In this document: one piece after another, positions 57,178-64,000 of the stretch
Position numbering within the stretch: the stretch's first letter is position 1
Layout of the letters: each line of letters opens with the position of its first letter
Source: Giesbergeria anulus
GTDB lineage: Bacteria; Pseudomonadota; Gammaproteobacteria; Burkholderiales; Burkholderiaceae_C
Reading direction: 5' to 3'
DNA: 64,000 nt
Assembly (NCBI RefSeq): GCF_900111115.1
Contig: NZ_FOGD01000011.1
Location: 32,631 to 96,630, forward strand
Position numbers and translations under genes: made by a program
The notes under the pieces: generated by a model
Seen by the model: only the letters and a program-made list of their open reading frames with translations
The model's database searches: none
Told to the model about the DNA's origin: nothing

Positions 57178-58434
57178 TCAAACGGCCAAAGATTGCGCCC
57201 GTTCGGCCAGTCCCTGCGCGCAGGCGGCAGCGCTGGCCCAAGCCCACTGGAAGTTGTAGCCGCCCAGCCAGCCGGTAATGTCCACCACCTCGCCCACAAA
57301 ATACAACCCCGGCTGTGCTTTGGCCTCCATCGTTTGTTGCGATAGGGCTTTGGTGTCGATGCCGCCCAGCGTGACTTCGGCCTTTTTGTAGCCTTCGGTG
57401 CCGGTGGGTGTGAGTTGCCAGCGGCTCAGGCGCTCGGCCAGCCGGGCCAAGGCTTTGTCGGCGGCTTCGGCAATGGGGCGCTGCCAATCAGCCTCTTGGC
57501 TGGCCCAAGCATCGGCCAAGCGGCTGGGCACCAGCGTGGATAGTTCATTGGCAATCAGTTTGCGCGAGCGCAGCTTGGCCTGTGCCAGCGCCGTGGGCAA
57601 ATCCACGGTGGGCGCTAAATTGAGCGACAGTGGCGTGCCTTCTTGCCAGTAGCTGGAAATTTGCAACACCGCTGGGCCAGACAAGCCCCGGTGGGTAAAG
57701 AGCAAATCTTCATCAAAGGCCATTTGGGCTTTTTTGCTACCGGTGCTGATGGTCACGGGCAAGGCCAGCCCAGACAATTGGGCGTAGGGTGCCCAGTCTG
57801 CGCCATCAAAGGTGAGTGGTACCAAGCCAGGGCGGCGTTCTACCAAGGCCATATCAAACTGTTGCGCCAGCCGATAGCCTATATCGGTAGCCCCAATTTT
57901 GGGGATGGACAGCCCGCCCGTAGCCACCACCAAGCTGGGGGCTTGCACCAAGCCTTGGCTGGTCTCCAACTGGTAGCTGCCGCCAGATGTTGAGGCGACA
58001 AAACTGATTTTTTGCACCTTACACGGCTGCCAGCGCTGCACCTGCCCAGCAGCACATTCGGCCAGCAGCATCTGGATGATGTCTTCAGCCGAGCGGTCGC
58101 AAAACAGTTGGCCCTTGTGCTTTTCATGAAATGGGATGCTGTGCTTTTGCAACAGCGCGATAAAGTCTTGCGGCGTGTAGCGCGACAGCGCCGAGCGGCA
58201 AAACTGCGGGTTTTGGCCGACAAAATGCTTGTGTGGGGCACGCACATCCAAATCGCGGTTGGTGAAGTTGCAGCGTCCGCCACCAGAGATACGGATTTTT
58301 TCCGCCACGCGATCGGCATGGTCGATCAGCAGCACCTTCAGGCCGCGTTGGCCCGCTTGGGCGGCACAAAACAGACCGGCGGCACCGGCCCCAAGGATGA
58401 TGGCGTCAAAGGTAAGGCTCAAAAGGTGCTCCAA
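57178..58434 (-). CDS. HI0933-like NAD(P)/FAD-dependent oxidoreductase
   Basis: 418 residues, start at TTG 58434. FAD-binding AIILGAGAAGLFCAAQAGQR, the family hallmark KIRISGGGRCNFTN, and C-terminal TLGGIDTKALSQQTMEAK and GEVVDITGWLGGYNFQWAWA. This BaiN/HI0933-like family has unknown substrates; some members reduce unsaturated bile acids. AraC gene follows 15 bases later. Confidence 0.9.
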   Translation of the reverse strand: MEHLLSLTFDAIILGAGAAGLFCAAQAGQRGLKVLLIDHADRVAEKIRISGGGRCNFTNRDLDVRAPHKHFVGQNPQFCRSALSRYTPQDFIALLQKHSIPFHEKHKGQLFCDRSAEDIIQMLLAECAAGQVQRWQPCKVQKISFVASTSGGSYQLETSQGLVQAPSLVVATGGLSIPKIGATDIGYRLAQQFDMALVERRPGLVPLTFDGADWAPYAQLSGLALPVTISTGSKKAQMAFDEDLLFTHRGLSGPAVLQISSYWQEGTPLSLNLAPTVDLPTALAQAKLRSRKLIANELSTLVPSRLADAWASQEADWQRPIAEAADKALARLAERLSRWQLTPTGTEGYKKAEVTLGGIDTKALSQQTMEAKAQPGLYFVGEVVDITGWLGGYNFQWAWASAAACAQGLAERAQSLAV

Positions 58435-58499
58435 GGCCAGAGAAGAACAAGATAGGGCCGTGAGGTTAGCCGATGGCGGGCGGCTGTATGGGCGCTTGT

Positions 58500-59276
58500 T
58501 TACCCTTCGGTATCGCCACCCACTCCCCGCGCCCGGTGTTCGCGCTCTTCATGCAGTGCGCGGGCTTTCATGCTTTCATGGACAAAGGCGATATGACCCT
58601 CTACGGCTCGCACGGCAGCGGCGGGGTCGGCATCGCGGATGGCTTCCCAGACGGCGCGGTGCTGTTCACGCAGGCGGCCCCAGTCTTCTTCATTGCGGCG
58701 CAGGTGGCGCAGGTTGCGGTCGATGTGGTCGTTAATCACCTTGAGCAGGCTGGCGGTGAGGTGGCCGATCATCGCATTGTGGGCCGCCTCGGCCACAGCT
58801 TGGTGAAAAGCCAAGTCGGCCTTGACCTGTTGGGCTAGCACGGCGGTAGAAGTGCCTTGGGCAAACAATGCATCGACCCGGGCATAAGCTTCGCCAATGC
58901 GTTGCCGGTCGGCATCGGTGGCCCGCCGGGCCGCTAGGCGAGCGGCTTCTTTTTCTAACATGCCACGAAACTCTAGCAGGTCATCTTGGAGCTTGGGGTG
59001 TTGGGCCAGCATGTTGTGCCAAGGGTCGGTAAAACCGGCATCGAGCTGGTCGGTAACGTAGGTGCCGCCACCTTGGCGGCTGAACAGCATCCCTTTAGAC
59101 ACCAATTTTTGGATTGCCTCGCGCAGCGAGGGGCGGGAGACGCCCAACTCCACACACAGCTCCCGTTCTGGTGGCAGGCGATCACCGGGTTTTAAGGCAC
59201 CGTCCAAGATGCGGCGTTCTAGTTCGTGAACGATGGTGTCGGAGAGTCGCTGTACGACGAGTTTGCCAGTGGCCAT
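58500..59276 (-). CDS. FadR/LldR-type GntR regulator of lactate operon
   Basis: 258 residues from ATG 59276 (MATGKLVVQRLSDTIVHELE). N-terminal GntR winged helix: RILDGALKPGDRLPPEREL then LGVSRPSLREAIQKLVSKGM; C-terminal FCD effector domain with AVAEAAHNAMIGHL. It lies divergent to lutA, with operator-like palindromes next to both starts. I infer a lactate-responsive repressor, as for LldR. Confidence 0.9.
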   Translation of the reverse strand: MATGKLVVQRLSDTIVHELERRILDGALKPGDRLPPERELCVELGVSRPSLREAIQKLVSKGMLFSRQGGGTYVTDQLDAGFTDPWHNMLAQHPKLQDDLLEFRGMLEKEAARLAARRATDADRQRIGEAYARVDALFAQGTSTAVLAQQVKADLAFHQAVAEAAHNAMIGHLTASLLKVINDHIDRNLRHLRRNEEDWGRLREQHRAVWEAIRDADPAAAVRAVEGHIAFVHESMKARALHEEREHRARGVGGDTEG

Positions 59277-59292
59277 AACAAGCATGAAGAAA

Positions 59293-59305
59293 TTGGTCTG
59301 ACCAA
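59293..59305. promoter_or_regulatory. Operator-like palindrome O1 (regulator side)
   Basis: TTGGT-CTG-ACCAA, 17 bases upstream of the regulator start. It matches the GntR/FadR-type consensus with a central gap of three and could serve autoregulation. Confidence 0.65.
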
Positions 59306-59452
59306 AATTTTACAACTCCCTTTGGTATCAACAGGGCTAAAAATGGGGTAAAACTACAGGTTTACCCTTGTTTTTACCCAAAATTAGCATATTTACGGCT
59401 GGGGTGGATTGACTTTCACAAAGTTCCTAGGTAAATTTTGCTGCACACAGTC

Positions 59453-59469
59453 AATTGGTCTTACCAATT
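59453..59469. promoter_or_regulatory. Operator-like palindrome O2 (lutA side)
   Basis: AATTGGT-CTT-ACCAATT, a perfect 7+3+7 palindrome. It lies just upstream of a TATAAA box at 59482-59487, so a bound repressor would cover the -35 region of the lutA promoter. Same core as O1, about 162 bases away, fitting two-operator control as in LldR systems. Confidence 0.75.
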
Positions 59470-59481
59470 TACCAAGCAGTC

Positions 59482-59487
59482 TATAAA
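59482..59487 (+). promoter_or_regulatory. -10 box of lutA promoter
   Basis: TATAAA, about 55 bases before the lutA start, with operator O2 covering the -35 area. Confidence 0.5.
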
Positions 59488-59542
59488 TACAGTGTCTGCG
59501 TCACGCAATACACACCGGGGGGTCACCCGGACAGGAGCACAA

Positions 59543-60364
59543 ATGAGTCACCCCGCAACCGGCGCGTCTGCGCGCAGCTATCCGCCCCGCCCACAGGCGG
59601 TGTACTTTTATGGCACCTGTTTGGTGGATATGTTGGTGCCTGAAGCCGGGCTGGATGCCATCACCCTGCTAGAGCAGGAGGGCATCCGGGTGATTTTTCC
59701 AGACAACCAAACCTGCTGCGGTCAACCGGCCTTGACCAGTGGTTTTCCGGGTGAGGCGCGGCAGGTGGTGGCGTCGCAGTTGGATTTGTTTCCGGGTGAC
59801 TATCCCATCGTGGTGCCTTCAGGCTCCTGCGGCGGCATGATCCGCTGGCACTGGGAAAAAGTGGTGGCCGACGATCCGGCCCTTAAAGCCAAAGCCGCTG
59901 CCATTGCTGCGCGCACCTATGAGCTGGCCGAGTTTCTGCTCCATGTCGTGGGTTTCAACCGCCCCGACCAAGGCCCAGCCACCACCGTCACCCTGCATAC
60001 CTCGTGCTCTGCCCGGCGCGAAATGGGCACCCATTTGGCAGGCAGTGAACTATTGGCCCGGCTGGGCAATGTCACGCTGGCCCACCACGACCATGAATCC
60101 GAATGCTGCGGTTTTGGCGGCACCTTCTCGCTCAAGCACCCAGATGTGTCCACGGCAATGGTCAGTGACAAGGTGGCGGCCCTCAAGGCCACCGGCGCGC
60201 AGCAAATGGTGACAGCCGATTGTGGCTGTATGCTCAACATCACCCGGCACGCTGCATGGCAAGACCAGAACGCTGGCGCTGGCAAGCCCTCCTTGCAAGG
60301 TGAGCATTTGGCTACCTTTTTGCTACGCCGTTTGGGCGGCCAGCCTGCTGGAGAGCAGCGATGA
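59543..60364 (+). CDS. lutA: L-lactate utilisation protein LutA/LldE
   Basis: 273 residues from ATG 59543 (AGGAG upstream). Two CCG-type Cys-rich domains: FPDNQTCCGQPALTSGFPGE and SECCGFGGTFSLKHPD with ADCGCMLNI. They hold iron-sulfur or heterodisulfide-like redox centres. LutABC oxidises L-lactate to pyruvate in place of LldD. The stop overlaps lutC by 4 bases. Confidence 0.93.
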   Translation: MSHPATGASARSYPPRPQAVYFYGTCLVDMLVPEAGLDAITLLEQEGIRVIFPDNQTCCGQPALTSGFPGEARQVVASQLDLFPGDYPIVVPSGSCGGMIRWHWEKVVADDPALKAKAAAIAARTYELAEFLLHVVGFNRPDQGPATTVTLHTSCSARREMGTHLAGSELLARLGNVTLAHHDHESECCGFGGTFSLKHPDVSTAMVSDKVAALKATGAQQMVTADCGCMLNITRHAAWQDQNAGAGKPSLQGEHLATFLLRRLGGQPAGEQR

Positions 60365-61035
60365 GCGCCCGCGACCGTATTTTGGCCAAGTTGCGCGCCC
60401 ATCAGCCAGCGCCGCCCCCATCTCTGCCCGACTTGGACGCCCATTACGCCCCCCGCGCCCGTGGCGAGTCCATCGCAGAGCGGCTGGTGCGTTTTCGTGC
60501 GGGCATTGAGGGCTTTCAAGCCCAAGTCCACCTGAGCACCGAGGCTGATTGGCCTGCGCTGTTGGCCCAGTTGTGCGCGCAAAAGCAAGTAGGCACGCTG
60601 ATGTATGGTGCCGACACTCCGGCGGGCCGCCGTCTGCAAACGGATGGTGTGGGGCAAACCACGCTGCGCCCGTGGGTGGGCCAGTTTGAAGACCTGAAAG
60701 CCGATTTGTTCCACCGCGTCGATGCTGGATTTACCCAAGCCCGTGGGGCCATCGCCGAGACCGGCAGCCTGATTGTTTGGGCCTCAGAGGCAGAGCCGCG
60801 CACCCTGTCGCTGGTGCCACCGATCCACTTTGCGTTGTTGGATGCGCGCACCATCCACCCCACTTTCTTTGACGCGTTGCGCGCCGAGCGCTGGGCGGCG
60901 GGCCTGCCCACCAATGCTTTGCTGATTTCTGGCCCGTCCAAGACCGCCGACATCCAGCAAACCTTGGCCTATGGTGCCCACGGCCCCAAAGAGCTGGTGG
61001 TGATCGTCACCCATACCGAAGGAGAGGCACTATGA
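60361..61035 (+). CDS. lutC: L-lactate utilisation protein LutC/LldG
   Basis: 224 residues. LUD (DUF162) domain in the C-terminal two thirds, with GAIAETGSLIVWASEAEPRT, the conserved AxxGT/S strand, and PTNALLISGPSKTADIQQTL. Coupled to lutA and lutB by 4-base overlaps. Confidence 0.92.
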   Translation: MSARDRILAKLRAHQPAPPPSLPDLDAHYAPRARGESIAERLVRFRAGIEGFQAQVHLSTEADWPALLAQLCAQKQVGTLMYGADTPAGRRLQTDGVGQTTLRPWVGQFEDLKADLFHRVDAGFTQARGAIAETGSLIVWASEAEPRTLSLVPPIHFALLDARTIHPTFFDALRAERWAAGLPTNALLISGPSKTADIQQTLAYGAHGPKELVVIVTHTEGEAL

Positions 61036-62468
61036 GCACCCAACCCCAGCCCATCGCCTTTGTCTCGGCCCAAGCCCTGCGCGAGCGCATGCACGGTGCA
61101 GTCAACAACGCCCACCTGCGCCAGAGCTTTCGGGGCGCGATGGATTTTTTGATGACCAAGCGGGCGGCGCAGTTTCCTGACCCGGCAGAGTTGGAATCGC
61201 TGCGCAGCCTGTCAGAGCGCATCCGCCAGTACAGCTTGTCTAAGTTGCCCGATCTGCTGGAGCAGTTGGAGGCCAACCTGACGCGCAACGGCGTGAAAGT
61301 GCATTGGGCCGAAACCCCCGAAGAGGCCAACGCCATCATGCTCGGCATTGCCCACCAGCACGCGGCCAAGTTGGTCGTCAAGGGCAAGTCGATGGTGAGC
61401 GAGGAGATCGAGTTCAACCACGCCATGGAAGCCGCAGGCATTGGCGCGCTCGAATCGGACATGGGCGAATACATCGTGCAACTGGCCGGAGAGAAGCCCT
61501 CGCACATCATCATGCCCGCCATCCACCAAACCAAACAGCAAATTGCCAAGCTGTTTGCCGAGCACATTCCGGGCGTGGATTACACCGACAACGTGGACAC
61601 GCTGATCCAAATTGGCCGCCGCGTGCTGCGCGAAAAGTTTGAGCAGGCCGAGATTGGCCTGTCGGGCGTGAACTTTGCGGTGGCCGAAACTGGCACCTTG
61701 TGCTTGGTCGAGAACGAAGGCAATGGCCGCATGTGTACCACCGTGCCCAAGGTGCATATTGCCATCACCGGCATCGAAAAGATTGTCGAAAAGCTGGAGC
61801 ACGTGGCACCGCTGTATTCGATCCTGACGCGCTCGGCTACGGGGCAAGCGGTATCGACCTACTTCAACTTGATTTCTGGCCCGCGCCGCCCCGGCGAAAA
61901 AGATGGCCCAGAAGAGGTGCATTTGGTGCTGCTGGACAATGGCCGCAGCCAAGCCTATGCTGATGAGCAATTGCGCAAAACGCTGCAATGTATCCGCTGC
62001 GGTGCCTGCATGAACCACTGCCCGGTATACACCCGCATTGGCGGCCATGCCTACGGCACCACCTACCCCGGCCCCATCGGCCAGATCATCTCGCCACACA
62101 TGATGGGGTTGGAACAAACCCACCTGCTGCCCACGGCCTCTAGCCTGTGCGGTGCTTGTGGCGAGGTCTGCCCAGTCAAGATTCCGATTCCTGAATTGCT
62201 GATGCGCCTGCGCAGCGAAGCCCAAAGCGCCCCCCATGCCCAGCCCGCCATGGTGGGCCAAGGCGCGGGCTACGACCCAAAGATCAGCTTTGCTTGGCGG
62301 ATGTGGGCGCGGGTGTACAGCCACCCCAGCGCCTACCGCGCGTTCAGTTGGCTGGCTACGCGCTTTCGCGTTCTGACGCCGCGCCAACAAAGCGGCTGGA
62401 CGGCAGCGCGCACCCCCTTGCAACCAGCACCACGAAGGCTAAGAGACATGCTCCGAGAGCGACGATAA
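61032..62468 (+). CDS. lutB: L-lactate utilisation iron-sulfur protein LutB/LldF
   Basis: 478 residues. LUD domain (about 60-300; GVNFAVAETGTLCLVENEGN) followed by two 4Fe-4S motifs: Cys320, 323, 326, 330 in CIRCGACMNHC, and Cys373, 376, 380 in CGACGEVCP. It passes electrons from lactate oxidation to the quinone pool or another carrier. Last intact gene of lutACB. Confidence 0.95.
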   Translation: MSTQPQPIAFVSAQALRERMHGAVNNAHLRQSFRGAMDFLMTKRAAQFPDPAELESLRSLSERIRQYSLSKLPDLLEQLEANLTRNGVKVHWAETPEEANAIMLGIAHQHAAKLVVKGKSMVSEEIEFNHAMEAAGIGALESDMGEYIVQLAGEKPSHIIMPAIHQTKQQIAKLFAEHIPGVDYTDNVDTLIQIGRRVLREKFEQAEIGLSGVNFAVAETGTLCLVENEGNGRMCTTVPKVHIAITGIEKIVEKLEHVAPLYSILTRSATGQAVSTYFNLISGPRRPGEKDGPEEVHLVLLDNGRSQAYADEQLRKTLQCIRCGACMNHCPVYTRIGGHAYGTTYPGPIGQIISPHMMGLEQTHLLPTASSLCGACGEVCPVKIPIPELLMRLRSEAQSAPHAQPAMVGQGAGYDPKISFAWRMWARVYSHPSAYRAFSWLATRFRVLTPRQQSGWTAARTPLQPAPRRLRDMLRERR

Positions 62469-62610
62469 CGCTGTCCGCCCGTTGTGGCGGCCCCTGTAAC
62501 CCGCCTGCCCTGAATGCCTACGGCGCTCTTCTGCCCCTGTCCTAGGGGGCGGAGAGGGCCGATTTTTCCCCTGCCACCCTATCAATCCCTTTACCGGGAG
62601 GAGCACCCCT

Positions 62611-63669
62611 GTGTCCACGCTTTTTGACACCCTGCGCCAGCGCCTGCCCGCCGAGCGCGTGATTACCGATGAACTGCGCCGCTTGGCCTATGGCACCGAT
62701 GGCAGCTTTTACCGTTTGATTCCTGAGGTGGTCACGGTGGTGCAAACCGAGGATGAAGTGCGCGCCGTGATGGACATCGCCCGCGCCCACCAGCGTCCCG
62801 TCACCTTTCGTGCGGCAGGCACCAGCCTGTGCGGTCAGGCAGTAACGGATGGCGTGTTGGTGTTGCTGGGCGAGGGGTTGGCCACCTGTGAGATCAGCCC
62901 CGATGGCGCCACCGTGCAGCTTGGCCCGGCCATCGTAGGGGCAGAAGTGAACCGCCGTTTGGCTCCGCTGGGGCGCAAAATTGGCCCCGATCCGGCCTCC
63001 ATCAATGCCGCCAAGATTGGTGGCATGGCGGCCAACAACAGCTCTGGCATGTGCTGCGGCACGGCGCAGAACAGCTACCACACGCTGGCGGCGCTGCGCG
63101 TGATGCTGGCCGATGGCACGGTGCTCGATACCGGCGATGCCCACAGCGTGGCCGCTTTTCGCCAAAGCCACCGCGCCTTGCTGGAGCGGCTGGATGTGTT
63201 GGCCGCCGGGGTGCGCGCTGATGCCGCCTTGAGCGCACGCATCCGTGCCAAGTACAAAATCAAGAACACCACGGGCTACAGCCTCAATGCCTTGGTTGAT
63301 TACCACGACCCAGTGGCTATTTTGGTCCACCTGATGATTGGCTCTGAGGGCACACTGGGCTTTATCTCCCGTATCACGTACCACACGGTGCCAGAGTATG
63401 CGCACAAGGCCAGCGTACTGGCATTCTTTCACGACATGGAAAGCGCCTGCCGCGCCGTGATTGGCCTGAAAACCCGGCCTGTGGATGCGGTGGAACTGTT
63501 AGATCGGGCCTCGCTGCGTTGTGTGGCCGACAAACCGGGAATGCCGCCGCTGTTGGCAACCTTGCCCGAAGGGGCTACCGCACTGCTGATCGAAACCCGT
63601 GCGCCCTCGGCAGAAGATTTGCAACAGCGCATGGATGCCGTGTTGCAAGAGTTGGCGGCCTACCTGTAG
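62611..63669 (+). pseudogene. FAD-linked D-lactate dehydrogenase-like gene, truncated at 3' end
   Basis: 352 residues from GTG 62611 (GGGAGGAG upstream). FAD-binding PCMH domain: PVTFRAAGTSLCGQAVTDGV, IGGMAANNSSGMCCGTAQNS; then the start of the C-terminal FAD oxidase domain (LMIGSEGTLGFISRITYHTV). Related FAD/iron-sulfur lactate dehydrogenases are about 900-1000 residues and end with a Cys-rich part, absent here. It stops at 63669 in the middle of a domain (ELAAYL), and transposon-like repeats begin within a few bases. I read it as an insertion-disrupted gene that may be inactive. Confidence 0.8.
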
Positions 63670-63832
63670 GGACTTGCATTTGAAAAGCGTCAGGCCTGCA
63701 TTCAGCGCATTTTTGGGCCAACATTAACTGCGTCTATCAGCGCCCTCAGGCCAGCATTAAGTGCAACTGAACTTGCGTTTGACGGTGCAGGCCTGCATTG
63801 CATGGCCGCCGGCCAACATTAAGTGCAACTGA
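63664..63832. mobile_element. Putative transposon end with five GGCC repeats
   Basis: Starting at about the stop of the truncated dehydrogenase (TGTAGGGACTTG at 63665), the motif GGCC-N-R-CATT occurs five times: 63693, 63716, 63749, 63790 and 63811. Two larger blocks (63672-63702, 63771-63799) start ACTTGCxTTTGA and end GGCCTGCATT. Multiple short sites at the end of an element are typical of transposase-binding ends (Tn7/Tn5053- or IS21-type ends begin with TG). The other end lies outside the window. Confidence 0.6.
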
Positions 63833-63914
63833 CCGGGCTTGGGCACCATCCAGCAAACCTTCGATTTCTGGACGGTTGACCCTGATCAGGCTGATGCTGC
63901 GAAATCAGCCTCTA

Positions 63915-63985
63915 GATCGTCCAAAAACCCTTTCCATTTATCAACATCCGTCTACAATAAATTTCAACGCACCAGTTGGACGATC
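63915..63985 (+). promoter_or_regulatory. Promoter bracketed by a perfect inverted repeat
   Basis: GATCGTCCAA (63915-63924) and TTGGACGATC (63976-63985) are exact inverted copies. Between them lies a candidate promoter (TTTCCA 16 bases TACAAT, 63931-63958). Transcripts starting at about 63965 would lack the left arm; read-through transcripts would carry both and could fold over the start region. Confidence 0.55.
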
Positions 63986-63986
63986 C

Positions 63987-64000
63987 ATGATTCTTGGCTA
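63987..64000 (+). CDS. Start of an unidentified gene cut by the window edge
   Basis: ATG ATT CTT GGC at 63987, just after the inverted repeat and promoter. Only four codons are visible. From context a transposase or resolvase of the mobile element is expected; the sequence itself cannot show it. Confidence 0.35.

Noticed and set aside
61212..62423. 403-codon minus-strand frame opposite lutB
   Set aside because: Shadow of lutB, which has two 4Fe-4S motifs.

Overview
The window looks like chromosome of a Betaproteobacterium of the order Burkholderiales, most likely close to Comamonadaceae. The evidence is gene content and order rather than a marker gene: a glyQ/glyS/gmhB region, ahcY-tlyA-metF behind an S-adenosylhomocysteine (SAH) riboswitch, fabA-fabB, lnt-corC, a leucine-catabolic mccB-C-A/HMG-CoA lyase cluster, and a GC-rich composition. 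Most genes are core metabolism and sit in tight operons with 4-base ATGA overlaps.

Layout. 1-280: 5' part of an ompW-type porin gene. 392-5583 (minus): methyl-cycle operon ahcY-tlyA-metF behind an SAH riboswitch, preceded by a chemoreceptor gene that has its own SAH riboswitch. 5593-13922 (minus): glyQ, a Type IIG-like restriction-modification gene wedged between glyQ and glyS, glyS, a small membrane protein gene and a gmhB homologue with a damaged active-site motif. 14136-20566 (minus): L-asparaginase, fabA-fabB, corC-lnt and a GNAT gene. 20680-21242: tRNA-Arg(TCT) followed by the stub of a tRNA-targeting integrase. 21243-32891: ychF, a ubiquinone-type hydroxylase, dsbC, an M61 peptidase, an enoyl-CoA hydratase, tRNA-Met, an RlaP-like nucleotidyltransferase, a Sel1 protein, ppk2, a 62-residue protein, a YchJ-like protein, a HAD phosphatase and an HD-GYP protein.

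32939-36152 (plus) is the best candidate for a poorly described system. It is a compact three-gene operon with two 4-base overlaps: a HEPN-like small protein, a ParA/MinD-like ATPase with a variant KGGVGRS P-loop, and a second P-loop ATPase with a basic, winged-helix-like C-terminus. It fits snugly between housekeeping genes. I infer a defence or stress-response module; no function is proven.

36172-42741: AraC-type regulator divergent from mccB-mccC-mccA-HMG-CoA lyase (leucine/isovalerate degradation). 42797-49572: DUF1289 protein, DsbA-like isomerase, DUF294 nucleotidyltransferase with an exonuclease, a secreted protein, and actP with its DUF485 partner. 49839-55577: a 1912-residue UvrA made of two fused UvrA copies. 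55591-58434: PEBP-family protein, AraC regulator, HI0933-like flavoprotein. 58500-63669: GntR-type regulator divergent from an L-lactate utilisation operon lutA-lutC-lutB plus a D-lactate dehydrogenase-like gene that stops early at 63669. Right after that stop lies a cluster of five GGCC-N-R-CATT motifs and a new gene start (63987), which look like the end of a mobile element that cut the dehydrogenase gene.

Functional links. The methyl-cycle operon removes SAH and regenerates methyl groups; the same metabolite sensor is placed in front of a chemoreceptor, a protein class itself methylated from SAM. Acetate uptake, leucine catabolism and lactate oxidation all feed central carbon metabolism.
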